From Hafnia alvei (lineage in GTDB: Bacteria > Pseudomonadota > Gammaproteobacteria > Enterobacterales > Enterobacteriaceae): DNA of 64,000 nucleotides. Location of the stretch: NCBI RefSeq assembly GCF_900095695.1, contig NZ_FMIQ01000029.1:19167-83166 (forward strand), read 5' to 3'. Shown one piece after another: positions 8,892-17,626 of the stretch. The notes below the pieces were generated by a model. It was given only the letters and a program-made list of their open reading frames with translations. It ran no database searches and had not been told where the DNA came from. The position numbers were made by a program, and so were the translations under genes. The stretch's first letter is position 1, and the number at the start of each line of letters is the position of its first letter.

Positions 8892-10454
8892 TTATTTCAG
8901 CAGCTTGTCTAACATATTAATATCGTTGTTATTGTGCAGGTGTGGAACGGTCCAACCGTGCTGGTCATATTCCGACAGACAGCGATCAACCATGGCCATC
9001 ATGCGATCCATATTGCCGGAGCTTTGTGCCTGACGCAGACATTGCAGACGGATTTCATCTTGGCTGCCTGAGTAGTTGATTTCATAAAGCTCATGACGAC
9101 CGCCGAACTCACTGCCGATGGCGTCCCACATCAGTTTTAAAATCTTGATGCGCTCAACGTGATCCATACCGTTTGAGCCGCGTACATAGCGGGCGAGGTA
9201 TTTATCTATCTCTGGATTGTTGAGATCGCGCGCGCTGGACGGCAGATAAATCAGGCCGCTGGTGACGTTGCGCTCGATAATGTTTTTGATTTTGGCATAG
9301 GCCATTGGAGCCATGACGCGGTAGGTTTGTAGCGCGGCGTGATCGGGTAAATAAGCGCCGTTCACCCACGGAGTGGCTTCTGAACACATCGAATCGCTCA
9401 GCGCCCAAAACATATTGCGCCACGCGACAACTTCACCGAGATCGGCCTGTACGCCACGGAACTCAGAGGTTCCGGTACATTCCAGACTTTTTTTCAACAA
9501 TGCGGTGATGAAATCGAGTTTAACCGCCAAACGCACACAGGCTTGAAGGGGATACATGCGGGCAAATCCCCCCTCCATTGTCCAGCGGCGACAGCGGTCG
9601 AAATCACGATAGATAAGCACGTTTTCCCATGGGATCAGGACCTTATCCATCACCAGAATCGCGTCATTTTCATCGAAGCGGCTGGAGAGCGGATAGTCGT
9701 AAGGGGAGCCGGTGGCACCTGCCACCATTTCGTAAGAGGCGCGTGAAATGAGTTTGACGCCGTCGGCGTCCATAGGTGCGACAAACATCAGCGCGAAATC
9801 TGGGTTTTCGCCCATGACCTGAGCAGAACCAAAACCGATCATGTTGTAGTGAGTGAGCGCCGAGTTGGTCGCTACCACTTTGGCACCGCTAACGATAATG
9901 CCAGCATCAGTTTCTTTTTCGAGTTTGATGTAAACGTCTTTCACTTCGTCAGCGGGTTTGTGGCGATCGATAGGCGGGTTGACGATGGCATGGTTGAAAT
10001 AGAGCCCCGTTTCCTGAATGCGTTTGTACCAATGGCGGGCGTTGTCTTCGAACTGTCCATAAAATGCAGGATTTGCGCCTAATGCGCTGCCGAATGCGGC
10101 TTTGTAATCGGGTGTCCGTCCCATCCAGCCATAGCTCAAGCGTGACCATTCGGCGATAGCATCGCGCTGCTGGCGTAGATCGTCGCTGCTTTTCGCGAAG
10201 CGGAAGAATTTGTGGGTATAGCCGCCGCTGCCGGTATCGGTTCCCCAGCACAGTTTGTCCTGCATCTCGGGCTTGTGTAGGGCGTCATACAGTTGACCTA
10301 CCGATGCCGCGGCGTTGCGAAATGCCGGATGAGTGGTGACATCTTTGACTCGCTCGCCGTAGATGTAGATCTCACGGCCATCTTGCAGGCTTTTTAGGTA
10401 CTCTTCACCGGTTAACGGGCGTTTGGCGTCGGCACGGAAATCTTCAGGTTTCAT
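8892..10454 (-). CDS. hpaB: 4-hydroxyphenylacetate 3-monooxygenase, oxygenase component
   Basis: FADH2-dependent hydroxylase of 520 residues converting 4-hydroxyphenylacetate to homoprotocatechuate. It starts MKPEDFRADAKRPLTGEEYL with GAGGTAAAC before the ATG. The acyl-CoA-dehydrogenase-like fold is recognisable through GRTPDYKA, the flavin and substrate segment VATNSALTHYN, and SSRFDENDAILVMD. A 200-base upstream region separates it from hpaA, giving room for the HpaA-dependent promoter expected for hpaBC. Confidence 0.96.
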   Translation of the reverse strand: MKPEDFRADAKRPLTGEEYLKSLQDGREIYIYGERVKDVTTHPAFRNAAASVGQLYDALHKPEMQDKLCWGTDTGSGGYTHKFFRFAKSSDDLRQQRDAIAEWSRLSYGWMGRTPDYKAAFGSALGANPAFYGQFEDNARHWYKRIQETGLYFNHAIVNPPIDRHKPADEVKDVYIKLEKETDAGIIVSGAKVVATNSALTHYNMIGFGSAQVMGENPDFALMFVAPMDADGVKLISRASYEMVAGATGSPYDYPLSSRFDENDAILVMDKVLIPWENVLIYRDFDRCRRWTMEGGFARMYPLQACVRLAVKLDFITALLKKSLECTGTSEFRGVQADLGEVVAWRNMFWALSDSMCSEATPWVNGAYLPDHAALQTYRVMAPMAYAKIKNIIERNVTSGLIYLPSSARDLNNPEIDKYLARYVRGSNGMDHVERIKILKLMWDAIGSEFGGRHELYEINYSGSQDEIRLQCLRQAQSSGNMDRMMAMVDRCLSEYDQHGWTVPHLHNNNDINMLDKLLK

Positions 10455-10637
10455 GTTTACCTCACAGTAGGGTCAGAATCCAAGAACGACCTTCTGAAAG
10501 GCGTTCACTGGCTGTTTGTTAATTTATTGTTTTGTTTTTGTTTCTTAATTGAAGCGTTTAAACAGGGTTTCAGGAAGATACTTTTGAGGTAATCACTGGT
10601 ACTTTTCAGGCGAGAGTGGCGGTTTGTTGGAAGAATG
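10455..10637 (-). promoter_or_regulatory. hpaBC promoter region
   Basis: Gap between the hpaA stop and the hpaB start. In E. coli W the hpaBC promoter is activated by HpaA, with cAMP-CRP and IHF involvement. Here the region is AT-rich around 10515-10560, but I cannot point to a specific activator site with certainty. Confidence 0.4.
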
Positions 10638-10666
10638 TGATCCAGCACGAATTTTGTACTGGATCA
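10638..10666 (-). terminator. Inverted repeat overlapping the hpaA stop
   Basis: TGATCCAG and CTGGATCA form an eight-pair stem around a 13-base loop, one arm being the hpaA stop codon itself. No T run follows on the minus strand, so it may stabilise the transcript end or be an operator rather than a terminator. Confidence 0.35.
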
Positions 10667-11551
10667 GTGTGAAACGGCGATCTGTTCGGCACGGTAGGCG
10701 CTGGGTGAACAGCCCACTAACCGATTAAAAAAACGGGCAAAATAGGCGGGATCTTTGAATCCAAGCTGATAAGCAATTTCACTTACGGCGCTGTCGCTAA
10801 ACAGCAGCAGGCGCTTGGCCTCACGTAGCTGGCGGTCGAAAATTAAGCGTTTAGGGGGGCGGTTGGCGAAACGTCGGCAGATGTCTGTCAGCCTCGACTC
10901 CGTAATCCCGAGCTTATTGGCATATTCCGGCACTGACCAATGTAGACGGAAATTCTCGTCGATAAGCTGATTAAGACGCTGGAAAACACGCATTTCTCCG
11001 CGCATTCCGCTGGAGGATTGTTCGTCGAGCGGAACATTGCGTAACAGTAGGGTGAACACCGCCTGTGCCAAAAGTACTAGCGTATGCTCGCGTCCTCCCA
11101 GCTCGCTGGTGGACTCGCGGGCAATCAGTGCCCAGTAGTGGTCTAACGCCGCTAATTCCTGAGGTTTATCAGCCAGTGATAGGCAAATACCTGGCAGATC
11201 GAAAGCATCGCGTTTGCCGGGATAGAGCACCTCCAGCAGCGGCCAAATCAGTTCTTGGCGAACGGTTAGCACATGACCGTCGCTGTCTGGCTCGGTGAAA
11301 AATGCGTGTGGCACCGAGGGCGGCGTGAGAACAAACAGCGGTGCCTGCACCGAATAGCGGTGGTCGTCGAGCTGTAGCTCAATTTGGCCAGTATTCAGAA
11401 AGTGCATTTGGAAAAAACTGTCATGGCGGTGTGGCTTCATATCCCGCCCAAAGAAGGCTGCCATGCGGGCGAATGATTGGTAATGCACATCATCAGATCC
11501 CTGCGTTTCGTCGTAGTCTTTGCTGATGTCGATGTTGGTTATTTGGCTCAT
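10664..11551 (-). CDS. hpaA: HpaA, AraC-family activator of the hydroxylase genes
   Basis: Transcription factor of 295 residues. The N-terminal cupin-like half (about 20-170, including KPHRHDSFFQMHFL) would bind 4-hydroxyphenylacetate. The C-terminal AraC domain (about 195-290) has two helix-turn-helices, the second ending in VSEIAYQLGFKDPAYFARFF. The position between hpaX and hpaBC matches E. coli and Salmonella, where HpaA activates hpaBC in response to substrate. Confidence 0.93.
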   Translation of the reverse strand: MSQITNIDISKDYDETQGSDDVHYQSFARMAAFFGRDMKPHRHDSFFQMHFLNTGQIELQLDDHRYSVQAPLFVLTPPSVPHAFFTEPDSDGHVLTVRQELIWPLLEVLYPGKRDAFDLPGICLSLADKPQELAALDHYWALIARESTSELGGREHTLVLLAQAVFTLLLRNVPLDEQSSSGMRGEMRVFQRLNQLIDENFRLHWSVPEYANKLGITESRLTDICRRFANRPPKRLIFDRQLREAKRLLLFSDSAVSEIAYQLGFKDPAYFARFFNRLVGCSPSAYRAEQIAVSH

Positions 11552-11587
11552 GGCTATTCCTTAATGGCGGTGATGCTGACCTATAGA

Positions 11588-11711
11588 ACCCCACCCCGAC
11601 CCTCCCCTTCGCAGGGGAGGGAGTATTACGGAGACTTATTTTAATCACGTGTCTCGGTCAGCCCCTCTCCCCTTATTCAGAACGGAAAAGGGGAGGTTAG
11701 AAGGGGGGATA
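11588..11711. repeat. MITE-like palindromic element between hpaX and hpaA
   Basis: C-rich sequence at the left end (CCCCACCCCGACCCTCCCC) and a near reverse complement at the right end (GGGGAGGTTAGAAGGGGGG) bracket about 124 bases. An internal hairpin CCCTCCCC-TTCGCA-GGGGAGGG lies at 11600-11621 and a second, CTCCCCTT with AAGGGGAG, at 11667-11695. This is the layout of the short non-autonomous palindromic repeats common in enterobacterial intergenic space. Copy number elsewhere cannot be seen from here. Confidence 0.65.
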
Positions 11712-11713
11712 TC

Positions 11714-13090
11714 TTATGGCGTTGCCCGTGGTCGCGAGCCTTTCATCGGGATCAGCCAGATAATGATCGCGCCCACAATCAGCAGCCCTGCGACAAAGTA
11801 GAGTCCCGAGTTGAAGTTTCCGGTTTGATCTTTAAGCCAGCCAATCAGCAGCGGGCTCACCGCTGAGCCAATGTTGCCAGTGGCATTGATCACCGCGATC
11901 CCAACGGCTCTGGCTCGCAGGCTGATCGACTGGTCAGGCGTTGTCCAAAAAATCGCCATCGCACTAAATGAGCCCGTGGAGGCCATGATGATCCCCAATA
12001 GCTGGATCATGTTGTGATCGGTGGCTGAAGCCAGTAGCCAACCGACGGCGGCGAACAAAAACGGCAGCGCGGTATGGTGTTTTCGTTCCTGCATGCGGTC
12101 GGAGTGTTTGCTCCACCAAATCATTCCCGCGATGGTGCAAAACTGCGGAATAGCGGCGAGTAAACCAATCGTGATATTGCTGCTCGATTGGTTAAAACTC
12201 TGCATGATCTGGGGAGTCCAGATGCTAATGGCACTCAGCGTATTGGTGAGACAGAAGTAGGCCAGCGTGTACATCAGCACGATCGGGGTGAAAATTTCAC
12301 GCCACATGCTTGGCCGCTGTAGGGCATTGTGGCTAAGCGCTCCTTCAGGCTGAACCAGCTGCAAATTATCACTGTCCATCATCTCTTGCAGGCAGTCTTT
12401 ATCTTCCTGAGTTAACCATTTGGCTTTCGACGGCTTATCGTCAAGGTAGTACCAAACGATGATGCCTAATAGCACCGAGGGGAAACCCTCCAGCAGGAAT
12501 AGCCATTGCCAGCCTTTGAGGCTCAGAATGCCGTCGAGTGACAAAATATAGCCGGAAACCAGCGAGCCGAGCGCGGTGGTCACAGGCATAGCTATCATAA
12601 ACAGCGCATTGGCTCTGGCGCGGAAATAGGCGGGGAACCAGTAGGTGAGGTAAACCAAGATGCCAGGCAGGAAGCCCGCTTCGGTAATGCCGACGATCAT
12701 ACGCAGCACATATAAACTGTGCGGCCCGGTGGCGAACATGGTTGCCGTTGACGCCAGCCCCCACAGCACCATGATCGTCGCGATCCAACGACGTGCGCCG
12801 ACGATGCCCAGCATAATGTTGCTGGGGATGCCGAAAATCACATAGGTGGCATAGAACAGCGTGGTCGCTAGCCCAAACATGGTGGCGCTAAGGCCGAGAT
12901 CTTTTCCCATCGTTAAACCGGCAAAACCGATATTGATACGATCGAGAAATGAAAATACAAACAGTACGAATAAAAATACGATCAGACGGCGGAAGAGTTT
13001 GTTGATAACCCGCTGCTGCGGTTCTGTAAGGTTTTTATGCCGATGGGCTGGCTCGGCCTCGTTAGATACCGCTGATGTTGAATCGCTCAT
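11714..13090 (-). CDS. hpaX: 4-hydroxyphenylacetate permease, MFS
   Basis: Major facilitator transporter of the anion:cation symporter subfamily, 458 residues with 12 predicted helices. The first membrane segment holds FLDRINIGFAG, a hallmark of this group, and a central loop spans about residues 200-260. Placement between hpaI and hpaA matches hpaX of E. coli. It would bring 4-HPA, and perhaps 3-HPA, into the cell. Its start lies 23 bases after the hpaI stop. Confidence 0.93.
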   Translation of the reverse strand: MSDSTSAVSNEAEPAHRHKNLTEPQQRVINKLFRRLIVFLFVLFVFSFLDRINIGFAGLTMGKDLGLSATMFGLATTLFYATYVIFGIPSNIMLGIVGARRWIATIMVLWGLASTATMFATGPHSLYVLRMIVGITEAGFLPGILVYLTYWFPAYFRARANALFMIAMPVTTALGSLVSGYILSLDGILSLKGWQWLFLLEGFPSVLLGIIVWYYLDDKPSKAKWLTQEDKDCLQEMMDSDNLQLVQPEGALSHNALQRPSMWREIFTPIVLMYTLAYFCLTNTLSAISIWTPQIMQSFNQSSSNITIGLLAAIPQFCTIAGMIWWSKHSDRMQERKHHTALPFLFAAVGWLLASATDHNMIQLLGIIMASTGSFSAMAIFWTTPDQSISLRARAVGIAVINATGNIGSAVSPLLIGWLKDQTGNFNSGLYFVAGLLIVGAIIIWLIPMKGSRPRATP

Positions 13091-13113
13091 TTGCCTTTCC
13101 CCTCAGAATGAAC

Positions 13114-13917
13114 TCAGTAAACGCCAGCGGAGGTCGGTGGCTCGTTGCTCTTGCCAAAACGTGCCGCCAGATTTTCAGCCGCGCGGGCTAGCAGGGTGGT
13201 ATCAACGCCAACGGCAACAAACAACGCGCCGAGCTGGAGATAGCGATCGGCAACCTCTGGCGACGCCATCAAGATCCCCGGCGCTTTGCCTGCGGCTTTA
13301 ATCTGCAAAATCGCGTTTTCAATCGCGCTTTTGACCTCTGGGTGTTGAGGATTGCCCGCATATCCCATATCGGCGCTTAGATCGGCAGGGCCGATGAATA
13401 CGCCGTCGATGCCTTCAATATCCAGAATATGTGGCAGGTTGCGTAGGGCTTCACGGGTTTCGATTTGCACCAAAACGCACATCTGTTCATTCGCCTGCTG
13501 TAGGTAGTCAGGAATACGATTCCAACGTGATGCGCGCGCTAGCGCGCTGCCAACGCCGCGGATCCCCTGCGGCGGATAGCGGGTGGCGCGTACCGCAGCC
13601 AGCGCTTCGTCGGCATTTTGTATCATCGGGATCAGCAAGGTTTGTGCGCCAATGTCGAGCAGCTGTTTAATTTGTACCGCGTCATTCCATGAAGGGCGTA
13701 CCACAGGTTGGCTAGGATAAGGTGCAATAGCCTGTAGCTGGGTAAGCACGGTTTGTATGTTATTAGGCGCGTGCTCTCCGTCGATCAGTAGCCAGTCAAA
13801 ACCGGCACCGGCTAAAAGTTCTGCGCTGTAGCTGCTGCACAGACCAAGCCATAAGCCAATCTGTGGGCGCCCTTCTTTGAGGGCCTGCTTAAAGCTGTTA
13901 TGTAGGGTCGAGGACAT
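13114..13917 (-). CDS. hpaI: 4-hydroxy-2-oxoheptanedioate aldolase
   Basis: Class II metal-dependent aldolase of 267 residues that splits 4-hydroxy-2-oxoheptanedioate into pyruvate and succinic semialdehyde, the last cleavage of the pathway. The frame is open further upstream, but the start at 13917 ([13 protein letters not shown]) matches the family. Metal-binding residues are visible in VQIETREA and [14 protein letters not shown], with [11 protein letters not shown] near the N-terminus. It starts about 11 bases after the hpaH stop. Confidence 0.95.
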   Translation of the reverse strand: MSSTLHNSFKQALKEGRPQIGLWLGLCSSYSAELLAGAGFDWLLIDGEHAPNNIQTVLTQLQAIAPYPSQPVVRPSWNDAVQIKQLLDIGAQTLLIPMIQNADEALAAVRATRYPPQGIRGVGSALARASRWNRIPDYLQQANEQMCVLVQIETREALRNLPHILDIEGIDGVFIGPADLSADMGYAGNPQHPEVKSAIENAILQIKAAGKAPGILMASPEVADRYLQLGALFVAVGVDTTLLARAAENLAARFGKSNEPPTSAGVY

Positions 13918-13927
13918 GAGGTTTTCC

Positions 13928-14749
13928 TTATACAAAGCGGCAGCTAATGCAGCCCATGTTGCCGTAATCCACGTGGAAGGTGTCGCCGCGTCGGGCAGGC
14001 ACAGGGCGGGTAAATGAGCCACCGAGAATGATTTGCCCGGCTTCTAGCTGCACATCGTGAGCGGCAAGCTTATTGGCTAACCATGCGACGCCGTTGGCCG
14101 GATGATTGAGCACGGCGGCAGCAACGCCCGATTCTTCAATCACGCCGTTGCGATACATCAGCGCGCTGATCCAGCGCAGATCTAATGCATCGGGTTTGAT
14201 GGGACGACCACCTAAAATCACGCCCGCGTTGGCGGCGTTATCCGAAATGGTGTCGAACACTTTGCGTGGGCGTTGGCTATCTGGGTCGATGTTGTGGCAG
14301 CGGGCGTCAATGAGCTCAAGCGCGGGGATCACGTAATCCGTTGCGTTATACACATCAAACAGCGTGCAGTTTGGCCCACGTAAAGGCTTCGCCAGAACGA
14401 AGGCCAGCTCGACCTCAATGCGCGGCACGATAAATTTATCGATGGGAATGTCGCTTCCGTCTTGAAAAAACATGTCATCAAGCAGTGCGCCGTAATCGGG
14501 TTCGCTGATCTGCGAGCTGGCCTGCATGGCTTTTGACGTTAAACCTATCTTGTGGCCTTTGAGTACGCGGCCTGCGTTGATTTTGAGATCGACCCACTGA
14601 CGCTGGATCGCGTAGGCGTCATCAATGGTGATCTGCGGGTGATCGAGTGATATCTGGCGGATCTGCTCACGGCTTTGCTCAGCCTGATGCAAGCGGTGGG
14701 CGATCTGGCTTATTGTTTCTTTCGTTAACATTGCGTTATTTGCCGTCAT
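13928..14749 (-). CDS. hpaH: 2-oxo-hept-3-ene-1,7-dioate hydratase
   Basis: Hydratase of the fumarylacetoacetase-like superfamily, 273 residues from the ATG at 14749, which has GAGGTG upstream. The E. coli protein aligns from a second Met six residues in, at 14731. Conserved stretches include [24 protein letters not shown], the metal-site segment [11 protein letters not shown] and [10 protein letters not shown]. The start is seven bases past the stop of the aldehyde dehydrogenase gene, indicating a shared transcript. Confidence 0.94.
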   Translation of the reverse strand: MTANNAMLTKETISQIAHRLHQAEQSREQIRQISLDHPQITIDDAYAIQRQWVDLKINAGRVLKGHKIGLTSKAMQASSQISEPDYGALLDDMFFQDGSDIPIDKFIVPRIEVELAFVLAKPLRGPNCTLFDVYNATDYVIPALELIDARCHNIDPDSQRPRKVFDTISDNAANAGVILGGRPIKPDALDLRWISALMYRNGVIEESGVAAAVLNHPANGVAWLANKLAAHDVQLEAGQIILGGSFTRPVPARRGDTFHVDYGNMGCISCRFV

Positions 14750-14756
14750 AGGCACC

Positions 14757-16235
14757 TCAGTTGTTCTCAATTCCGCCAAAGCAGAGATATTTCACTTCCA
14801 GATAATCTTCGATTCCGTAGCGCGAACCTTCACGCCCCAAACCCGATTGCTTAATCCCGCCAAACGGCGCGACTTCGTTTGAAATCAGCCCTTCATTGAT
14901 GCCAACCATTCCGCTTTCTAGCGCTTCGGCCACGCGATAAATACGGCCAATATCGCGTGAGTAGAAGTAGGCGGTGAGGCCTGATTCAGTTTGATTCGCC
15001 AAGCGAATGGCTTCGGCTTCGTCACGAAAACGAAAGAGGGGAGCCACCGGACCGAAGGTTTCTTCATGCGCAATGCGCATGGATTCAGTGACATGGCTCA
15101 TGACGGTGGGCTGGAAAAAGAGCCCACCCAGCGCGTGTTTTTCTCCGCCGGTAAGAATGTGTGCACCGAGTGAAACCGCGTCGCTGATGTGTGCCTGTAC
15201 CTTTTCAATCGCCGCTTGATTAATTAAAGGGCCTTGTTGGGAAGCGGGTTCAATCGCAGGGCCAACGCGCAGTTCGCTAACGGCGCGGGTTAAACGCTGG
15301 GCAAATTCATCGTAGATGCCGTCTTGCACTAGAATGCGGTTGGCGCACACGCAGGTTTGCCCGCTGTTGCGAAATTTAGCAGCCAATGCGCCTTGGACAG
15401 CCGCATCAAGATCTGCGTCGTCAAAAACGATGAACGGCGCGTTGCCTCCGAGCTCTAGCGAGAGCTTTTTCACCGTGGCGGCGCTTTGCTGCATCAGCAG
15501 CTTTCCAATGCGCGTGGAGCCGGTAAATGAGAGCTTCCGTACGATTGAGCTTTGCGTTAATACGTTGCCAATCGCCGCCGCATCGGTGCCGGTGACGATG
15601 TTAAACACACCGGCAGGGATCCCTGCTTCGTGTGCCAGAGCGGCAAGGGCCAGCGCCGAGAGCGGCGTTTCCGGCGCGGGTTTTAATACCACGGTGCAAC
15701 CAGCGGCCAGCGCTGGCGCAACTTTGCGGGTAATCATGGCGTTGGGGAAATTCCACGGCGTAATAGCGGCAACGACGCCGACGGGCTGCTTGATGGTGCT
15801 GATGCGCCGACCGGGTAAGGGGGAAGGAATGGTTTCGCCATAAACGCGTTTCCCCTCTTCGGCAAACCATTCGATAAAGCTAGCACCGTAGGCAATTTCG
15901 CCCATCGCCTCGGACTGTGGCTTACCCTGCTCTAAGCTGAGTAATTCGGCCAGTTCGGCCTGATTTTGCATAATCAACTGAAACCAGCGTTGCAGCGTTT
16001 GGCTGCGTTGTTTTGCCGTTTGCTTGCGCCATGCTGGCAGTGCGTCGGCGGCTGCACGAATGGCGGCTTCAGTTTCATGCGCGGATAGATCGCTGACTTC
16101 GGCAATGGTCTCGCCGTTTGCCGGATTGGTGACCGCAAAAGTGCGGCCATCGGTGGCGCTTTGCCAGTGGCCATTAATGTAAGCCTGATGGCGAAGTAGC
16201 CCACGCGATGCGTGGGTGGTGAAAGGCGATGTCAT
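14757..16235 (-). CDS. NAD(P)-dependent succinate-semialdehyde dehydrogenase, GabD-like
   Basis: Aldehyde dehydrogenase of 492 residues closely resembling E. coli GabD. Visible elements are [12 protein letters not shown] (cofactor fold), [10 protein letters not shown], the general base Glu in [10 protein letters not shown] and the catalytic Cys in [11 protein letters not shown]. It ends with a [17 protein letters not shown] block. The first product of HpaI is succinic semialdehyde, so an in-operon enzyme would carry it to succinate. In the E. coli hpa cluster, as I recall it, hpaF is followed directly by hpaH without this gene. An alternative would be another semialdehyde substrate. Confidence 0.85.
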   Translation of the reverse strand: MTSPFTTHASRGLLRHQAYINGHWQSATDGRTFAVTNPANGETIAEVSDLSAHETEAAIRAAADALPAWRKQTAKQRSQTLQRWFQLIMQNQAELAELLSLEQGKPQSEAMGEIAYGASFIEWFAEEGKRVYGETIPSPLPGRRISTIKQPVGVVAAITPWNFPNAMITRKVAPALAAGCTVVLKPAPETPLSALALAALAHEAGIPAGVFNIVTGTDAAAIGNVLTQSSIVRKLSFTGSTRIGKLLMQQSAATVKKLSLELGGNAPFIVFDDADLDAAVQGALAAKFRNSGQTCVCANRILVQDGIYDEFAQRLTRAVSELRVGPAIEPASQQGPLINQAAIEKVQAHISDAVSLGAHILTGGEKHALGGLFFQPTVMSHVTESMRIAHEETFGPVAPLFRFRDEAEAIRLANQTESGLTAYFYSRDIGRIYRVAEALESGMVGINEGLISNEVAPFGGIKQSGLGREGSRYGIEDYLEVKYLCFGGIENN

Positions 16236-16278
16236 GATGGATCCTTGTTATTTTTATGATGTTGGCCGCTGACGCTTT

Positions 16279-16301
16279 CCCTCTCGTTGCATGCGAGAGG
16301 G
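16279..16301 (-). other. Intra-operon hairpin after hpaF
   Basis: CCCTCTCG pairs with CGAGAGGG around a seven-base loop, next to GCGAAAAAATCGC on the minus strand. It lies inside the catabolic operon between hpaF and the gabD-like gene, so mRNA processing or partial attenuation is more likely than full termination. Confidence 0.45.
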
Positions 16302-16312
16302 CGATTTTTTCG

Positions 16313-16696
16313 CTAAGACTTGAACAGGGCATGCACGTTGTTTTGTTTGTAATTAAGCTGCGGGTGGAGCTCTTCAATTTCGAAAGAGAGCGCCAGATAG
16401 CGGCTTGCCATCAGCGTGGCGAAGTGCGTTTTGATCAGTTCAAACAGCATTTCACCGACCTGCTGGCGGCTTTCTAAACTGCGTCCTGAGCCAATCTTTA
16501 GCGTCATGTGCACGAAGGCATAGTCGTGCTTTCCGTCTGCCATTTGCCATGTGTCTAGCCAGATGGCGCGGCTGCGGATCCCGCCGATAGGGAAAATACC
16601 GGTGGCGGCAAGCGCGGCGTTAACCTTGGCAAATAACGCGGGGAGGTCAGCCTGTTCACGGATGTTGTCGGTGCATTCAGCGTAGAAATGTGGCAT
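16313..16696 (-). CDS. hpaF: 5-carboxymethyl-2-hydroxymuconate delta-isomerase
   Basis: Small isomerase of 127 residues beginning MPHFYAECTDNIREQADLP. In this tautomerase-like family, Pro1 exposed after Met removal is the catalytic base, and Pro is indeed residue 2. The pattern HMTLKIGSGRS and the C-terminal segment follow E. coli HpaF. It isomerises the ring-cleavage product before decarboxylation. The start is about ten bases after the hpaD stop. Confidence 0.93.
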   Translation of the reverse strand: MPHFYAECTDNIREQADLPALFAKVNAALAATGIFPIGGIRSRAIWLDTWQMADGKHDYAFVHMTLKIGSGRSLESRQQVGEMLFELIKTHFATLMASRYLALSFEIEELHPQLNYKQNNVHALFKS

Positions 16697-16705
16697 GGCG
16701 TGGCC

Positions 16706-17563
16706 TCAAGCGTGTTCTGGCAGGGGGAAAACGGCGTTGACCTGCCCGGTTCCCGAACTGGCAAAGAGATCGGTAATAAACTCCACTTTGCCGTCGTATT
16801 TGTCCCAACCGAGCATGCCGAGCAGCATAACGGTGTCGTGCATGTTGCCTTCGCCGTAGCAGTAGTCGGCATATTCCGGCAGCATGTCGCAGAACTCTTT
16901 GAATTTTCCTTCACGCCATAACTTGACCACGCGTTCATCCATTTGGTGATCGAATTCACGGGTGTAGCTGTTCATGCCTTGTTCGGCGCGCTGATCGTCA
17001 ATGAAACGATGGGAAAGTGAGCCGCTGGCGAGAACCGCTACGGTGCCATCGTATTGTTCGATCGCTTTCAGAATGGCCTCACCTAGCTTGCGGCTGTCTT
17101 CAAAGGCGTGAACGGTACAAAACGCTGAGATGGAGATCACTTTGAAGTGTTGGTCGCTGTTCATATAACGCATTGGAACCAGCGTGCCGTATTCGAGCGA
17201 TAGGCTAGGGATATTGTGAGCCTGAGCGCGAACGCCCAGCGCGCAGGCTTCTTTGGCGATAAGCTGCCCGAGTTCGGGATTACCGTTGTATTCATAGGCC
17301 ATATCACGAATGAAATGCGGCAGTTCATGGCTGGTATAAGTGCCGGCAAAATGATCTGCGCAGTTAATGTGATAGGCGCTGTTCACGAGCCAGTGGGTGT
17401 CGAACACGATAATGGTGTCTACGCCCATTTCACGACAGCGCTTGCCAATCTCTTTATGTCCATCAATGGCGGCTTGACGACAACCGTGATTTTTACCCGG
17501 TAACTCAGACAGATACATGGATGGAACATGCGTGATTTTGGCCGCTAAGGCTAACTTTCCCAT
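16706..17563 (-). CDS. hpaD: 3,4-dihydroxyphenylacetate 2,3-dioxygenase
   Basis: Extradiol ring-cleavage dioxygenase of the LigB (type III) family, 285 residues. It cleaves homoprotocatechuate to 5-carboxymethyl-2-hydroxymuconic semialdehyde using Fe(II). Probable iron-binding histidines lie in THVPSMYL near the N-terminus and in FDTHWLVN around residue 57. The long LASGSLSHRF block near residue 180 is typical. The enzyme is unrelated to the cupin-type HpaD of some Gram-positives. It sits between hpaE and hpaF. Confidence 0.94.
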   Translation of the reverse strand: MGKLALAAKITHVPSMYLSELPGKNHGCRQAAIDGHKEIGKRCREMGVDTIIVFDTHWLVNSAYHINCADHFAGTYTSHELPHFIRDMAYEYNGNPELGQLIAKEACALGVRAQAHNIPSLSLEYGTLVPMRYMNSDQHFKVISISAFCTVHAFEDSRKLGEAILKAIEQYDGTVAVLASGSLSHRFIDDQRAEQGMNSYTREFDHQMDERVVKLWREGKFKEFCDMLPEYADYCYGEGNMHDTVMLLGMLGWDKYDGKVEFITDLFASSGTGQVNAVFPLPEHA

Positions 17564-17626
17564 ATTTCCTCGCTTCTCGTTTTAATACATTGCGGAGGCC
17601 CCAGCGTGAGCGCTGGGGAATTGGTG

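Noticed and set aside
16256..16477. Plus-strand ORFs inside the hpa operon
   Set aside because: They are antisense to clearly conserved proteins and follow their codon structure.
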